A stretch of DNA of 64,000 bases from Mycolicibacterium elephantis DSM 44368 (lineage in GTDB: Bacteria > Actinomycetota > Actinomycetes > Mycobacteriales > Mycobacteriaceae): positions 1 through 64,000 of the forward strand of contig NZ_ATDN01000012.1 of assembly GCF_004014805.1 (NCBI RefSeq). The letters run 5' to 3'. The notes beneath the pieces are model-generated. The model worked only from the letters and a program-made list of their open reading frames with translations, did not search any database and was not told the origin of the DNA. A program made the translations under genes and the position numbers. Below are positions 28,168 through 36,381 of the stretch, in pieces (within the stretch, counting starts at the first letter, position 1; each line of letters opens with the position of its first letter).

Positions 28168-28173
28168 CTTGGC

Positions 28174-28890
28174 ATGGCTAACGACGACCGCCTCTACTTC
28201 CGTCAGCTGTTGTCGGGTCGCGACTTCGCGGCCGGCGACATGATGGCCCAGCAGATGCGCAACTTCGCCTACCTGATCGGCGACCGCCAGACCGGCGACG
28301 CCGTGGTCGTGGACCCCGCCTACGCCGCGGGCGACCTGGTCGACGCGCTCGAGGCCGACGGCATGCGCCTGTCCGGAGTGCTGGTGACGCACCACCACCC
28401 CGACCACGTCGGCGGGTCGATGATGGGCTTCGAACTCAAGGGCCTGGCCGAGCTGCTGGAGCGCGTCAGCGTGCCGGTGCACGTCAACAGCCTTGAGGCG
28501 GATTGGGTTTCGCGGATCACCGGGATCGCGCGCAGCGAGCTCACCGAGCATCAGCACGGCGACGTGGTCAAGGTCGGCGACCTCGACATCGAACTGCTGC
28601 ACACCCCCGGTCACACGCCGGGCAGCCAGTGCTTCCTGCTCGACGGCCGCCTGGTCGCCGGCGACACACTGTTTCTCGAGGGCTGCGGGCGCACCGACTT
28701 CCCCGGCGGCAACGTCGACGACATGTTCCACAGCCTGCAGGCGCTGGCCAAGCTGTCCGGCGACCCGGTGGTCTATCCCGGGCACTGGTACTCGATGGAG
28801 CCCAGCGCGTCGCTGTCGGAGGTGCGCCGGACCAACTATGTGTACCGGGCGAGCAACCTCGACCAGTGGCGAATGCTGATGGGTGGTTGA
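28174..28890 (+). CDS. Metallo-beta-lactamase-fold hydrolase (glyoxalase II-like)
   Basis: This is a 238-residue MBL-fold enzyme with the metal motif THHHPDHVGG (His-x-His-x-Asp-His), then HTPGHTPGSQCFLL, AGDTLF, the glyoxalase-like FLEGCGRTDFPGGN, and YPGHWYS as the last ligand. It resembles hydroxyacylglutathione hydrolase/persulfide dioxygenase relatives. It corresponds by position to Rv0634c of M. tuberculosis. Mycobacteria lack glutathione, so a mycothiol-linked thioester or persulfide substrate is a reasonable inference. ATG 28174 is chosen over a GTG at 28150 that overlaps the preceding gene. Confidence 0.88.
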   Translation: MANDDRLYFRQLLSGRDFAAGDMMAQQMRNFAYLIGDRQTGDAVVVDPAYAAGDLVDALEADGMRLSGVLVTHHHPDHVGGSMMGFELKGLAELLERVSVPVHVNSLEADWVSRITGIARSELTEHQHGDVVKVGDLDIELLHTPGHTPGSQCFLLDGRLVAGDTLFLEGCGRTDFPGGNVDDMFHSLQALAKLSGDPVVYPGHWYSMEPSASLSEVRRTNYVYRASNLDQWRMLMGG

Positions 28891-28899
28891 TCTGCTGCG

Positions 28900-29445
28900 A
28901 TGACGACGGCCCCGCCGACGGACAACGACACCCGGAGGCTCATCATCTCCTACACGGTCGCGTGTACGGCCCTGCTGGCGGTGCTGGTACTCCTCGTCAT
29001 CTACGGGTTGTTCATCAACAAGGTCGCGCTGGTCGCGGAAGATGAACCCGAAACCGGAACGCCCACAAGGGAAGTCGCGACCGGCGGCTGGGTGGCCCCG
29101 CCGTCGTCGTCGGCCGTCGACGCCGGGGTCGACGGCGACTTGACGTTCACCGTGCAGGGCTTCGAGGTCGACGGCTCCCGCGTCGTCGTGCACCTGACCG
29201 TCGCCAACGTCGGAAACGCGCCGGCCACGTTCCTCGGCGCCCGTCAGACCCTCAAGGCCGACGGCGCCGTCTACTACCTCGACGACGAGGCGACGGCCGC
29301 GCTCGGCGGCGACCGCGTCGAGCTGGCCGCGGGCGGCAAGACCGACGTCGCGCTGGCCTTCGCCGTCCCCGCGGGCTCCGCGCCGGATGCCGTCGAACTG
29401 CACGCCGACTCCGCCAGCCCCGGCGTCGAGCTGTCGCTGTCCTAG
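28900..29445 (+). CDS. Membrane-anchored DUF4352-like protein
   Basis: This is a 181-residue protein. One N-terminal membrane helix (about 15-38) is followed by a Pro/Ser linker and a beta-rich domain like the DUF4352/immunoglobulin-like 'telokin' fold: DLTFTVQGFEVDGSRVVVHLTVANVGNAPATF, then LAAGGKTDVALAFAVPAG. Members are extracytoplasmic and of unknown function. The start lies nine bases after the previous stop. Its stop TAG overlaps the next start as TAGTG, so translation is coupled to the GH25-like gene. Confidence 0.75.
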   Translation: MTTAPPTDNDTRRLIISYTVACTALLAVLVLLVIYGLFINKVALVAEDEPETGTPTREVATGGWVAPPSSSAVDAGVDGDLTFTVQGFEVDGSRVVVHLTVANVGNAPATFLGARQTLKADGAVYYLDDEATAALGGDRVELAAGGKTDVALAFAVPAGSAPDAVELHADSASPGVELSLS

Positions 29446-30125
29446 TGCCCGACACCCTCTACGCCGACGTCTCCGAATGGCAGGTCGACGTCGACCACAG
29501 CTATCCCCACCGCGTGCTGGCCATCCGCTCCAACGACGGCACCTACCGAGATCGCCGGTGGGACAACAACTATGCGTGGTGTCGACGCTCCGCCGACAGC
29601 GGCCGGCTGGCATTCTTCATCGTGTACTTCGTGTGGCGGCCCAACTGGCGCCAGACCGTCGAGACGTTTCAGGAGCAGGTCGGCGCGCCGCATCCGAAGA
29701 TGGCGGTGATGCTCGACGTCGAGTCGTGCGGCGGGAAGATCCGCGGCGATCACTCGGCGGGCATCAACGCCGCCTGGCGCGCGGTGGGTGCGTATGTCGG
29801 GTCGACGGCGAAGGTGCTCGGGTACGGCAACGTCGCCGACCTGAACCGGCTGTGGCCGCACAAGCCGCCCGGCATCCGGCTGGTGGTGGCGGCCTACGGG
29901 CACAACCCGCCGTATCCGGGCAAGCTGGCCCACCAGTACACCGACGGCTCCGGGCACGGCGGCGGGCTGCCCGAGGGCACCCCGCCGTTCGGCCGCTGCG
30001 ACATGAACTCCGCCGACGGACTCGCCCCCGACGATTTCGCCCGCGCATGCGGGGTCTCCACGACCGATTCCGCAGAACCGGCCATCCAGAACGCGAAGAA
30101 CCGTCGTGAAAACCGGCGATTTTAG
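29445..30125 (+). CDS. GH25-like (lysozyme-fold) protein, phage-related
   Basis: This is a 226-residue protein with a GH25-muramidase-like plan: YADVSEWQ at the N-terminus (first catalytic-site Asp region), AVMLDVESCGG with the Asp-x-Glu pair, GYGNVADLNRLW, and a late HQYTDGSGHGGG with NSADG. Similar domains occur in mycobacteriophage lysins and tail proteins. There is no signal peptide or membrane segment, so how it would reach peptidoglycan is unclear. GTG 29445 overlaps the stop of the membrane DUF4352 gene, which may supply localisation. Enzymatic activity is inferred only from the retained acidic residues. Confidence 0.75.
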   Translation: MPDTLYADVSEWQVDVDHSYPHRVLAIRSNDGTYRDRRWDNNYAWCRRSADSGRLAFFIVYFVWRPNWRQTVETFQEQVGAPHPKMAVMLDVESCGGKIRGDHSAGINAAWRAVGAYVGSTAKVLGYGNVADLNRLWPHKPPGIRLVVAAYGHNPPYPGKLAHQYTDGSGHGGGLPEGTPPFGRCDMNSADGLAPDDFARACGVSTTDSAEPAIQNAKNRRENRRF

Positions 30126-30202
30126 CGAAATGCGCATAGACATCGCGATCTTTGCCAGTCAGACTGAAACGAGCGAATCAACCGAGCCGTGGGGGGTTCA
30201 GG

Positions 30203-31201
30203 GTGAAGAAGCTCGTGTTGTGTTTCGACCGCAGAGGCGGCGATCCGGCACAGCGGGAGGCCACCAATGCCGAACGCTTGCTGCGATTGCTCGACGAGGG
30301 AAACGAGCAACTCTGCTGGCAACACACCGGTGAGCCGACGCCGCACCGGTTGCCGCGGCGCGGGGCGGCCGCCGACGACGCCAGGACGGCGATTGCTGAG
30401 GCCTACCGCTTCCTGGTCGACCATTGGGAGCCCGACGACCGCATCTTCATGTTCAGCTCCGGGCGCGGGGCGTACTGCGCGCAGGCGCTGACCCGGCTGC
30501 TCGGCACGGTCGGGGTGCTTCCGGACCTGATGGATTACGTGCTCGACGCGTATGCGGTGCCGCGCACGTCGCGCACGCCGCAGGACTGGCAGCGGGTGGC
30601 GCACGTCGCGGCGGGGTTGTCCTCGCGCCACGACGTCAGCGTGCCGGTGTGGTTCCTGGGGATGTGGGACACGCTGCGGATTCCGGGCTTCACCCGCCGC
30701 ACCACGCCCGCGCCGGTGCACAACGTCGTGCTCGGCCGCCATGCCGTCGCGATCGACGGGTTGCCCGGTGAGCGGCTGGTCACCACGGCGTCGGAGCGCA
30801 TCGAGGAGGTCTGGTTCCGCGGCTCGCACTGCGACATCACCGGCAGGCCGGGCGCCTGTCGGCCGCTGGCCGCGATCGCGTTCGACTGGATGCTCGACGG
30901 CGCGTTGCGGGCGGGGCTCGAGGTTTCGCCGCAGCTGCGGTACGCGCTGCCGGCGCCCACCGAGTGCGACGCGGTCGCGGGCGGTCCGCACCGGCTGGCG
31001 CTGCGCCGGCTGCCCGACGACGCGGCGGTGCACTCCAGCCTGGACGTCTACCTGCGCACGCATCCGGAGTACTGGCGGCGGCTGCCCGCGCGGGTGACGT
31101 GGGCCGATCCGGAGTGGCTGGCGCGCGGCGAGCGGCTGATTCCGCTCAGCAAGACGGTGGCGCAGGCCCAGCTCGCCGAACTGGTGGCGCTGGCGTCCTG
31201 A
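30203..31201 (+). CDS. DUF2235-family protein lacking the usual nucleophile motif
   Basis: This is a 332-residue protein of the DUF2235 alpha/beta-hydrolase-like family. The start VKKLVLCFDRRGGD aligns with the typical D-G-T-x-N opening. The nucleophile elbow, usually GFSRGAY, here reads SSGRGAY (residues 85-91) with Gly87 where the serine should be. GMWDTL and a late WFRGSHCDI resemble the family's WFPGxHxD region. The enzyme may therefore be inactive or use a neighbouring serine. GTG 30203 follows a weak AGG site. The frame extends upstream to 30152 without family similarity. Confidence 0.7.
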   Translation: MKKLVLCFDRRGGDPAQREATNAERLLRLLDEGNEQLCWQHTGEPTPHRLPRRGAAADDARTAIAEAYRFLVDHWEPDDRIFMFSSGRGAYCAQALTRLLGTVGVLPDLMDYVLDAYAVPRTSRTPQDWQRVAHVAAGLSSRHDVSVPVWFLGMWDTLRIPGFTRRTTPAPVHNVVLGRHAVAIDGLPGERLVTTASERIEEVWFRGSHCDITGRPGACRPLAAIAFDWMLDGALRAGLEVSPQLRYALPAPTECDAVAGGPHRLALRRLPDDAAVHSSLDVYLRTHPEYWRRLPARVTWADPEWLARGERLIPLSKTVAQAQLAELVALAS

Positions 31202-31215
31202 CGGCCCTTCGGCGC

Positions 31216-31221
31216 TAGCAT
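31216..31221 (+). promoter_or_regulatory. Candidate -10 element TAGCAT upstream of the crotonase gene
   Basis: TAGCAT fits TANNNT. The AAGGAGAA ribosome site and ATG 31255 lie further downstream, giving a short leader of roughly 25-28 bases. No convincing -35 element is seen. Confidence 0.4.
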
Positions 31222-31254
31222 CCTGTCGAACACCCGTCGTTCGAAGGAGAACCG

Positions 31255-31956
31255 ATGACCAGCGCCGTTGGCTACGACCTCACCGAAGCAGTCGCCACCC
31301 TGACCATGGACGACGGCAAGGTCAACGTGCTCGGCCCGACCATGCAGGCGGCCATCAACGACGCCCTGGACCGCGCCGAGAAGGACAACGCCAAGGCCGT
31401 CGTGATCGCGGGCAACGAGCGGGTGTTCAGCGGCGGCTTCGACCTCACGGTGTTTCAGTCCGGCGACGTCAAGGCCGGGCTCGGGATGCTGACCGGTGGC
31501 TTCGAGCTGGCCGTGCGCTGCCTGACGTTTCCCAAGCCGGTGATCATGGCCGCGACGGGCCCGGCGATCGCGATGGGTTCGTTCCTGCTGCTGTCCGGCG
31601 ATCACCGGGTCGGCCAGCCGAAGTCGAAGTGCCAGGCGATCGAGGTGGCGATCGGCATGACGATCCCGATCGCGGCGCTGGAGATCATGCGGATGCGGTT
31701 GACCCCCGCGGCATTTCAGCGCGGCGCGTCGATGGCCTCGACATTCGCCGGTGACGAGGCGATCGCGGCCGGTTGGCTCGACGAGATCGTCGAAGCCGAC
31801 CGTGTGCTGCCCCGCGCGCAGGAGCTGGCCGCTCAGGCGACGTCGGGGATTCACGCGGGTGCGCACCTGGCCACCAAGATGAAGGCGCGCGAGTCCGCGC
31901 TGGCCGCGATCCGCGCCGGGATCGACGGCCTGGCAAGCGAATTCAGTCTCGGCTAG
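31255..31956 (+). CDS. echA3: Enoyl-CoA hydratase/isomerase (crotonase) family protein, EchA3-like
   Basis: This is a 233-residue crotonase-fold protein, shorter than the ~260 typical of hydratases. Oxyanion-hole strings are GNERVFSGGFDL and ATGPAIAMGSFLLLSGDHRVG. It corresponds in position and content to Rv0632c (echA3), upstream of the recCBD genes. The residues that carry the two catalytic glutamates of classical hydratases are not obvious (AIEVAIGMTIP replaces the usual ENxxG loop), so the reaction may differ. AAGGAG precedes the ATG by five to six bases. Exact CoA substrate unknown. Confidence 0.85.
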   Translation: MTSAVGYDLTEAVATLTMDDGKVNVLGPTMQAAINDALDRAEKDNAKAVVIAGNERVFSGGFDLTVFQSGDVKAGLGMLTGGFELAVRCLTFPKPVIMAATGPAIAMGSFLLLSGDHRVGQPKSKCQAIEVAIGMTIPIAALEIMRMRLTPAAFQRGASMASTFAGDEAIAAGWLDEIVEADRVLPRAQELAAQATSGIHAGAHLATKMKARESALAAIRAGIDGLASEFSLG

Positions 31957-31963
31957 GCGCCTT

Positions 31964-32947
31964 GTGAAGAAGGTCCGGGGGCGGGTGTGGCGCGGCGGCA
32001 AGCCGCAGGACGGCTTCGTCTTCGAGTCGATCTCTGACTACCTGGCCGACGACGACGCGCTGGTGTGGTGCGACATCTACGACCCCGACCACGAGACGTT
32101 CAAGGAACTCGCCGACGAGATCGGGCTGAACATCTGGGCGGTCGAGGACGCGATCGCCGTCGCCGAACGCACCAAAGCCGTTGCCTACCACACCCACACG
32201 TTCTTCACCGTGTACGCCGTCACCTGCGCCGAGTCGCCCGAGGAGACCGAGTCGAGGATCCAGACCCATCGCATCTCGGCGTTCGTGCTGCCGCGCGGGC
32301 TGATCACCGTACGGCTGTCCCCGGACTTCGAGATCGACGAGGTGTCACAGCGGTTCGACGAGCTCGGCGGGCAGGAGCACGGCGTCGGAGCGCTGGTGCA
32401 CGGGCTGCTCGACGTGGTCGTCGACGGGCACTTCGACGCGGTGCAGGTGCTCGACGACCGCATCGAGGCCGTCGAGGACGAACTGTTCGCCGACCGTCCG
32501 CAGAAGGCGTTGCAGCGACGCACGTTTCAGCTGCGCAAGGACCTGGTGAAGCTGCGCCGGGTGGTGCTGCCGATGCGCGAGGTGATCAGCTTGATCCAGC
32601 ACCACCGCTTCGACACCAAGACCGCGCCCGAGCTCGACCCGCTCTACGCCGACCTCTACGACCACGTGTTGCGGGCCTCGGAGTGGACAGAGTCGTTGCG
32701 CGACATGATCACCACGGTGTTCGAGACCAACCTGTCGCTGCAGGACGCGCGGCTGAACACGGTGATGAAGAAGCTCACCGGCTGGGCGGCGATCATCGCG
32801 GTGCCGACGGCGATCACCGGCTTCTACGGGCAGAACGTGATCTATCCCGGCGTCGACACAGTGGACGGTTTCGTGACGAGCACCGTCATCATCGTGCTGC
32901 TCGTAATCATCCTGTACGTGAGCTTCAAACGCCGCGACTGGCTGTGA
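31964..32947 (+). CDS. corA: CorA-family divalent cation transporter with GQN in place of GMN
   Basis: This is a 327-residue CorA-type protein: a cytosolic alpha/beta domain, a long stalk helix rich in charged residues (DDRIEAVEDELFADRP, FQLRKDLVKLRRVVLPM), and two C-terminal membrane helices. The pore signature, normally YGMN, reads YGQN (residues 288-291), and the loop that follows is YPGVDTVDG. It imports or exports Mg2+, Co2+ or a related ion; the altered filter suggests a different preference. GTG 31964 follows the crotonase stop by seven bases. Its end overlaps the convergent reductase gene by 23 bases. Confidence 0.9.
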   Translation: MKKVRGRVWRGGKPQDGFVFESISDYLADDDALVWCDIYDPDHETFKELADEIGLNIWAVEDAIAVAERTKAVAYHTHTFFTVYAVTCAESPEETESRIQTHRISAFVLPRGLITVRLSPDFEIDEVSQRFDELGGQEHGVGALVHGLLDVVVDGHFDAVQVLDDRIEAVEDELFADRPQKALQRRTFQLRKDLVKLRRVVLPMREVISLIQHHRFDTKTAPELDPLYADLYDHVLRASEWTESLRDMITTVFETNLSLQDARLNTVMKKLTGWAAIIAVPTAITGFYGQNVIYPGVDTVDGFVTSTVIIVLLVIILYVSFKRRDWL

Positions 32948-34067
32948 GAAGCTCACCGGCGCGGCGCAGGTCGTCGTCGGCGTTGAGGGTGAGCACGCCG
33001 ACGAGGTCGCCGTCGGCCTCGTACCAGACCGTGAACCCGTTGTGGTGGTCGACGAGCCGACTGGCGTCGTAGCCGGTGCCCCAGCCGCGGTACTTGAGCA
33101 CGGAATCGCCGATGGTGCAGGAGAACCCGGGCACCTTGTCCCAGGCCGCGTCGAAGCCTGCGGCGGTGAGCCCGGCGACGTAACCCTGTTGGGCGGCGTC
33201 GCGCCAATGCTCGGCGCGGATGGGCCTGCCGGCGGTGACGTTGCGGGCCAGTGCGACGTCCCCGGCGGCGTACACGTTGCGCGCGGAGGTGCGCATGTGC
33301 TCGTCGACGACGATGCGCCCGTCGCGCACCTCCAAGCCCGCCTCCCGGGCCAGCGTGATGTCGGGCTTTACGCCGGTGGCGGTCACGACGACGTCGGCGT
33401 CGACGGCCTCACCGCTGCCCAGCAGCACGCCTTCGTCGTCGATGCCGATGACGGTGGTGTCGCCGGCGAAGCGGACGTCGTTGTCGGAGAGGATCTTTGT
33501 GATGCGTTCGCCGGCCTTCAGGCCGAAGCGGCGGTGCAGCGGAACGGGTTCGGCGGCCAGCAGCGTCGTGGCCACGCCCTGCTCGGCGAGGCAGGCCGCG
33601 GCCTCGCAGCCGATCAGCCCGGCGCCGATCACCACCGCGGAGTCGGCGTAGCGCGCGGCCATCTTGAGCGCGACCGCGTCGGCGAACGAGCGCAGCGTCA
33701 GCGCCGTCTCGACGCCGGGGATGTCGGGGCGCACCGCGGTGGCACCGGACGCGACGACGAGGTGCCAGTAGGGGTATCGGCTGCCGCCGGCGGTGACGAC
33801 CTGCTGGCGGTCGAGGTCGATGGAGCCGACGGTGATGCCGCGGATCAGGTCGATGCGGTTGCGGTCGAACCAGGCGGCGCTGTGCAGGTCGTGTTTGTCC
33901 TCGCGGCCGCAGAGATAGCCCTTGCTCAGCGGGGGCTTGGCGTACGGCAGGGCGGGGTCGTCGGTGAGGATGCGCACGGGGATGTCGGGGTGCTTTGCGC
34001 GGAACGTCTCCGCCGCGCTGACCCCGGCCGGTCCGCTGCCGATGGCGATGAAACCTGGTGCCACCAC
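32925..34067 (-). CDS. FAD-dependent NAD(P)H-ferredoxin reductase-like oxidoreductase
   Basis: This is a 380-residue two-dinucleotide-fold flavoprotein: FIAIGSGPAGVSAAETF for FAD, LPYAKPPLSKGYL with the family KPPLSK string, VVIGAGLIGCEAAACLAEQG for NAD(P)H, TATGVKPDI, and VYAAGDVALARN for FAD. It resembles reductases that feed ferredoxins of cytochrome P450 or dioxygenase systems. No ferredoxin or P450 gene is adjacent. GTG 34067 is chosen near the first beta strand, with GAAGG upstream; the frame extends to 34100. It is tail-to-tail with corA. Confidence 0.85.
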   Translation of the reverse strand: MVAPGFIAIGSGPAGVSAAETFRAKHPDIPVRILTDDPALPYAKPPLSKGYLCGREDKHDLHSAAWFDRNRIDLIRGITVGSIDLDRQQVVTAGGSRYPYWHLVVASGATAVRPDIPGVETALTLRSFADAVALKMAARYADSAVVIGAGLIGCEAAACLAEQGVATTLLAAEPVPLHRRFGLKAGERITKILSDNDVRFAGDTTVIGIDDEGVLLGSGEAVDADVVVTATGVKPDITLAREAGLEVRDGRIVVDEHMRTSARNVYAAGDVALARNVTAGRPIRAEHWRDAAQQGYVAGLTAAGFDAAWDKVPGFSCTIGDSVLKYRGWGTGYDASRLVDHHNGFTVWYEADGDLVGVLTLNADDDLRRAGELLTASRGV

Positions 34068-34203
34068 ACCGCCTTCATACCCGTTTGAGGCGCTCGGCAC
34101 GCGGGGTCAGTCGTCGAAGTCCCAGAGCAGGCAGAACGGGTGGCCGGCGGGCCGAGTTGCCGCAATTCCGCCACCGCAAACGGGAGTGTGCCAAAATCCG
34201 CGC

Positions 34204-34914
34204 ATGAACCCGCAGGACGACCCTGAGGAGCGGATCCGCCAGCTCGAGGAGCTGCGGGCCGGGCAGGGCGCCGTCGAACTGGGCACCACCCAGCCGACCA
34301 CCCAGCCGACGACGCAGCCGGCGACGCAGCTGCCGCCGCCCCCGTATCCGGGCCCGTACGGCGGGTCGCCGTACGGGGCACCGCCGTTTGGGGTGTCGTA
34401 TCCTCAGGCGCCGCGCCACCGGATGCCGGTCGGGCTGATCTTCACGGTGATCGCGGTGGGCATGCTGGTGGTGTTCGGCATGGTCGCCGCGATCGTGTGG
34501 AACATGAGCACACAGGTGCCGAACACCAACCCCGGGGTCGCCGGTGGCGGCGGGTTGCTCGACCCAGGACCGAGCATCGACATCCCCGACATCGAGATCC
34601 CCTCGATCGAACCGATGCTGCCGGGCAACGACTCGGTGGTGACCGCACCGCCGGGCGGCAGTCTCAGCGTCGCGGGCGTAGACGGCACCAAGACCGTCGA
34701 GTGCGACGACAGCGAGATCAGCGTCAGCGGCGTCAACAACACCGTGACGATCACCGGCCACTGCGCGCTCGTCACGGTCTCCGGCGTCGACAACGAGGTG
34801 ATCCTCGACAGCGCCGACACCATCCGCGCCTCGGGGTTCGACAACCGGGTGACCTACCACTTCGGCGAGCCGTCGATCGACGCCACCGACCGCAACGTCA
34901 TCGCACAGGGTTGA
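34204..34914 (+). CDS. DUF3060-domain membrane-anchored protein
   Basis: This is a 236-residue protein. The N-terminal cytosolic part begins MNPQDDPEERIRQLEELRAG, followed by a TQPTTQP repeat and a Pro/Gly/Tyr-rich stretch. One membrane helix (about residues 78-100) follows. The C-terminal domain is DUF3060, a beta-helix-like repeat seen as ISVSGVNNTVTITGHC, VTVSGVDNEVIL and IRASGFDNRVTY. It is an actinobacterial envelope family of unknown function. ATG 34204 is chosen; an open frame runs much further upstream through the divergent reductase gene but is an artefact of high G+C. Confidence 0.8.
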   Translation: MNPQDDPEERIRQLEELRAGQGAVELGTTQPTTQPTTQPATQLPPPPYPGPYGGSPYGAPPFGVSYPQAPRHRMPVGLIFTVIAVGMLVVFGMVAAIVWNMSTQVPNTNPGVAGGGGLLDPGPSIDIPDIEIPSIEPMLPGNDSVVTAPPGGSLSVAGVDGTKTVECDDSEISVSGVNNTVTITGHCALVTVSGVDNEVILDSADTIRASGFDNRVTYHFGEPSIDATDRNVIAQG

Positions 34915-34992
34915 CCCGCACCGGGGGCCCGGCGCTTCGCCCGGCGTGACCGGCGCTTCCGCGCTCCCCCCGAGCGTGCCCGGCGCCTCCAG

Positions 34993-35113
34993 GGGGACAC
35001 TTCCCGAAATGCCAAGCTACGCGCGAAAAATTCGCTCATAACGACTGCCGTTTTCATTAGCAGCGAATAATTCGCTCAGAGCTTGGCACTTGCGACTATC
35101 AACCCCGGAGAGC
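34993..35113. repeat. Dispersed inverted-repeat element, copy 2
   Basis: The outer arms are AATGCCAAGCTACGCGCG (from 35008) and AGAGCTTGGCACTT (to 35091). GCGAAAAATTCGCTC lies inside the left arm and GCGAATAATTCGCTC inside the right. Flanks GGGGACACTTCCC and ATCAACCCC match copy 1 at 27051-27170. It lies between the DUF3060 and ADH genes, downstream of both, so a bidirectional terminator or mobile-derived palindrome is possible. Confidence 0.75.
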
Positions 35114-35183
35114 CTCGGGAGGCGCGAGGGGGCCCAGGGAGCCGCGGGACCCGCGGGGCGCGCGGCCGCCGCGGCACCACCCC

Positions 35184-36338
35184 CTATGGCACGCCCGCGT
35201 CGCTCTTGGGATCGATCAGGATCTTGGCGTGCGCCTCGGGATCGCCCAACGCGTCGAACGCGGCCGAGACCCCCGGCAGCCCGACGGTGCCCGTGATCAG
35301 CGGGGCGGCGTCGATCTTGCCGTCGGCGAGCAGATACAGCGTGTCGCGGAACTCCAACGGGGTGTAACCGAGCACGAAGCGCAGGTCGATCTCCTTGTTG
35401 ATCGCCATCGACGGCCGAATTCGGTCGGCGCCCATACACACCCCGACCACCACCACCCGGGAGAACACCGGCGCGCTGGTGATGATGCTCTCGATGATCC
35501 CCGGCACCCCAACGCATTCAAAGATCACCGGATGCTTCGGCGTCGTCGCCCCGGCCGCGTCGGCCGCACGCCACACGTGCCACCACGGCAGCCGCAACTT
35601 GTGGATCTTCTCGATGGTGCTCAACGCCAGATTCCCTGCGTCGGTGAACGATTCGAGGAACCCGTGCGAACCGTCGAACGGCGACTCCTGCGCGGGATCC
35701 ACGACGACGTCGGCGCCGCACCGGCTGGCCAGCGCCCGTCGTCCCGCCGAGAAGTCGCTGGCGATCACGGTGCGCACGCCCTTGGCCTTCAACGCCAGGA
35801 TCACCGCCAGCCCGATCGGCCCACACCCGATCACAATGGCCACCTGCCCCTTGCTCACCTCCCCGCGCTGTACCGCGTGCCAGCCCACCGCCATCGGCTC
35901 GGTGAGTGCGGCGACGTCGACGGGTAATCCGTTAGGCACCGGGAACGTCAGCGCCTGCTCGACGAGCAGCTGCTCGGCGTAGGCGCCGGGCGCCTCGGCG
36001 GTCAGGCCGATGCCGTGGACGGCCTTGCCGCGGCGCAACAGCGGCATCGCGACCACCGTGGTGCCGGGTTTGGGCGCCTTGCGGGTGCGCGGTCCGTGGT
36101 CGCCGACGGTGCCGCAGAACTCGTGGCCGAACACCACCTGCTGATCGGAGCGCATGAACTCGTCGTAGCCGGTCTCGGCCATCACGTCGGCGAGCTCGTC
36201 CATGTGGTGGCGCGCGTGCAGGTCCGAGCCGCAGATGCCGCACCGCAGCACCTCCACGAGCAGCTGGCCCTTGTCAGGGATCGGGCTGGGTTGGTCGACC
36301 ACCTGCAGGTCGGCATTGGTGCAGACGACGGTTTTCAC
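35184..36338 (-). CDS. Zinc-dependent alcohol dehydrogenase (MDR superfamily)
   Basis: This is a 384-residue medium-chain dehydrogenase. CGICGSDLHARHHM supplies the catalytic zinc cysteine, FGHEFCG the His-Glu pair, and VIGCGPIGLAVILALKAKG the NAD(P) site. The usual four-cysteine structural zinc cluster is not obvious, and an insertion (ETGYDEFMRSDQQ) follows the first zinc ligand. It oxidises or reduces an alcohol/aldehyde of unknown identity. GTG 36338 is preceded by TACGCT seven bases upstream with no ribosome site, which fits a leaderless message. Confidence 0.88.
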   Translation of the reverse strand: MKTVVCTNADLQVVDQPSPIPDKGQLLVEVLRCGICGSDLHARHHMDELADVMAETGYDEFMRSDQQVVFGHEFCGTVGDHGPRTRKAPKPGTTVVAMPLLRRGKAVHGIGLTAEAPGAYAEQLLVEQALTFPVPNGLPVDVAALTEPMAVGWHAVQRGEVSKGQVAIVIGCGPIGLAVILALKAKGVRTVIASDFSAGRRALASRCGADVVVDPAQESPFDGSHGFLESFTDAGNLALSTIEKIHKLRLPWWHVWRAADAAGATTPKHPVIFECVGVPGIIESIITSAPVFSRVVVVGVCMGADRIRPSMAINKEIDLRFVLGYTPLEFRDTLYLLADGKIDAAPLITGTVGLPGVSAAFDALGDPEAHAKILIDPKSDAGVP

Positions 36339-36345
36339 CTGTCCG

Positions 36346-36351
36346 AGCGTA
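36346..36351 (-). promoter_or_regulatory. Candidate -10 element TACGCT for a leaderless ADH transcript
   Basis: On the minus strand TACGCT (TANNNT) ends seven bases before GTG 36338, the spacing expected if the transcript begins at the start codon. Confidence 0.45.
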
Positions 36352-36381
36352 TCCGCGCGGGCCAGCGGGCGTCATGAGTCG

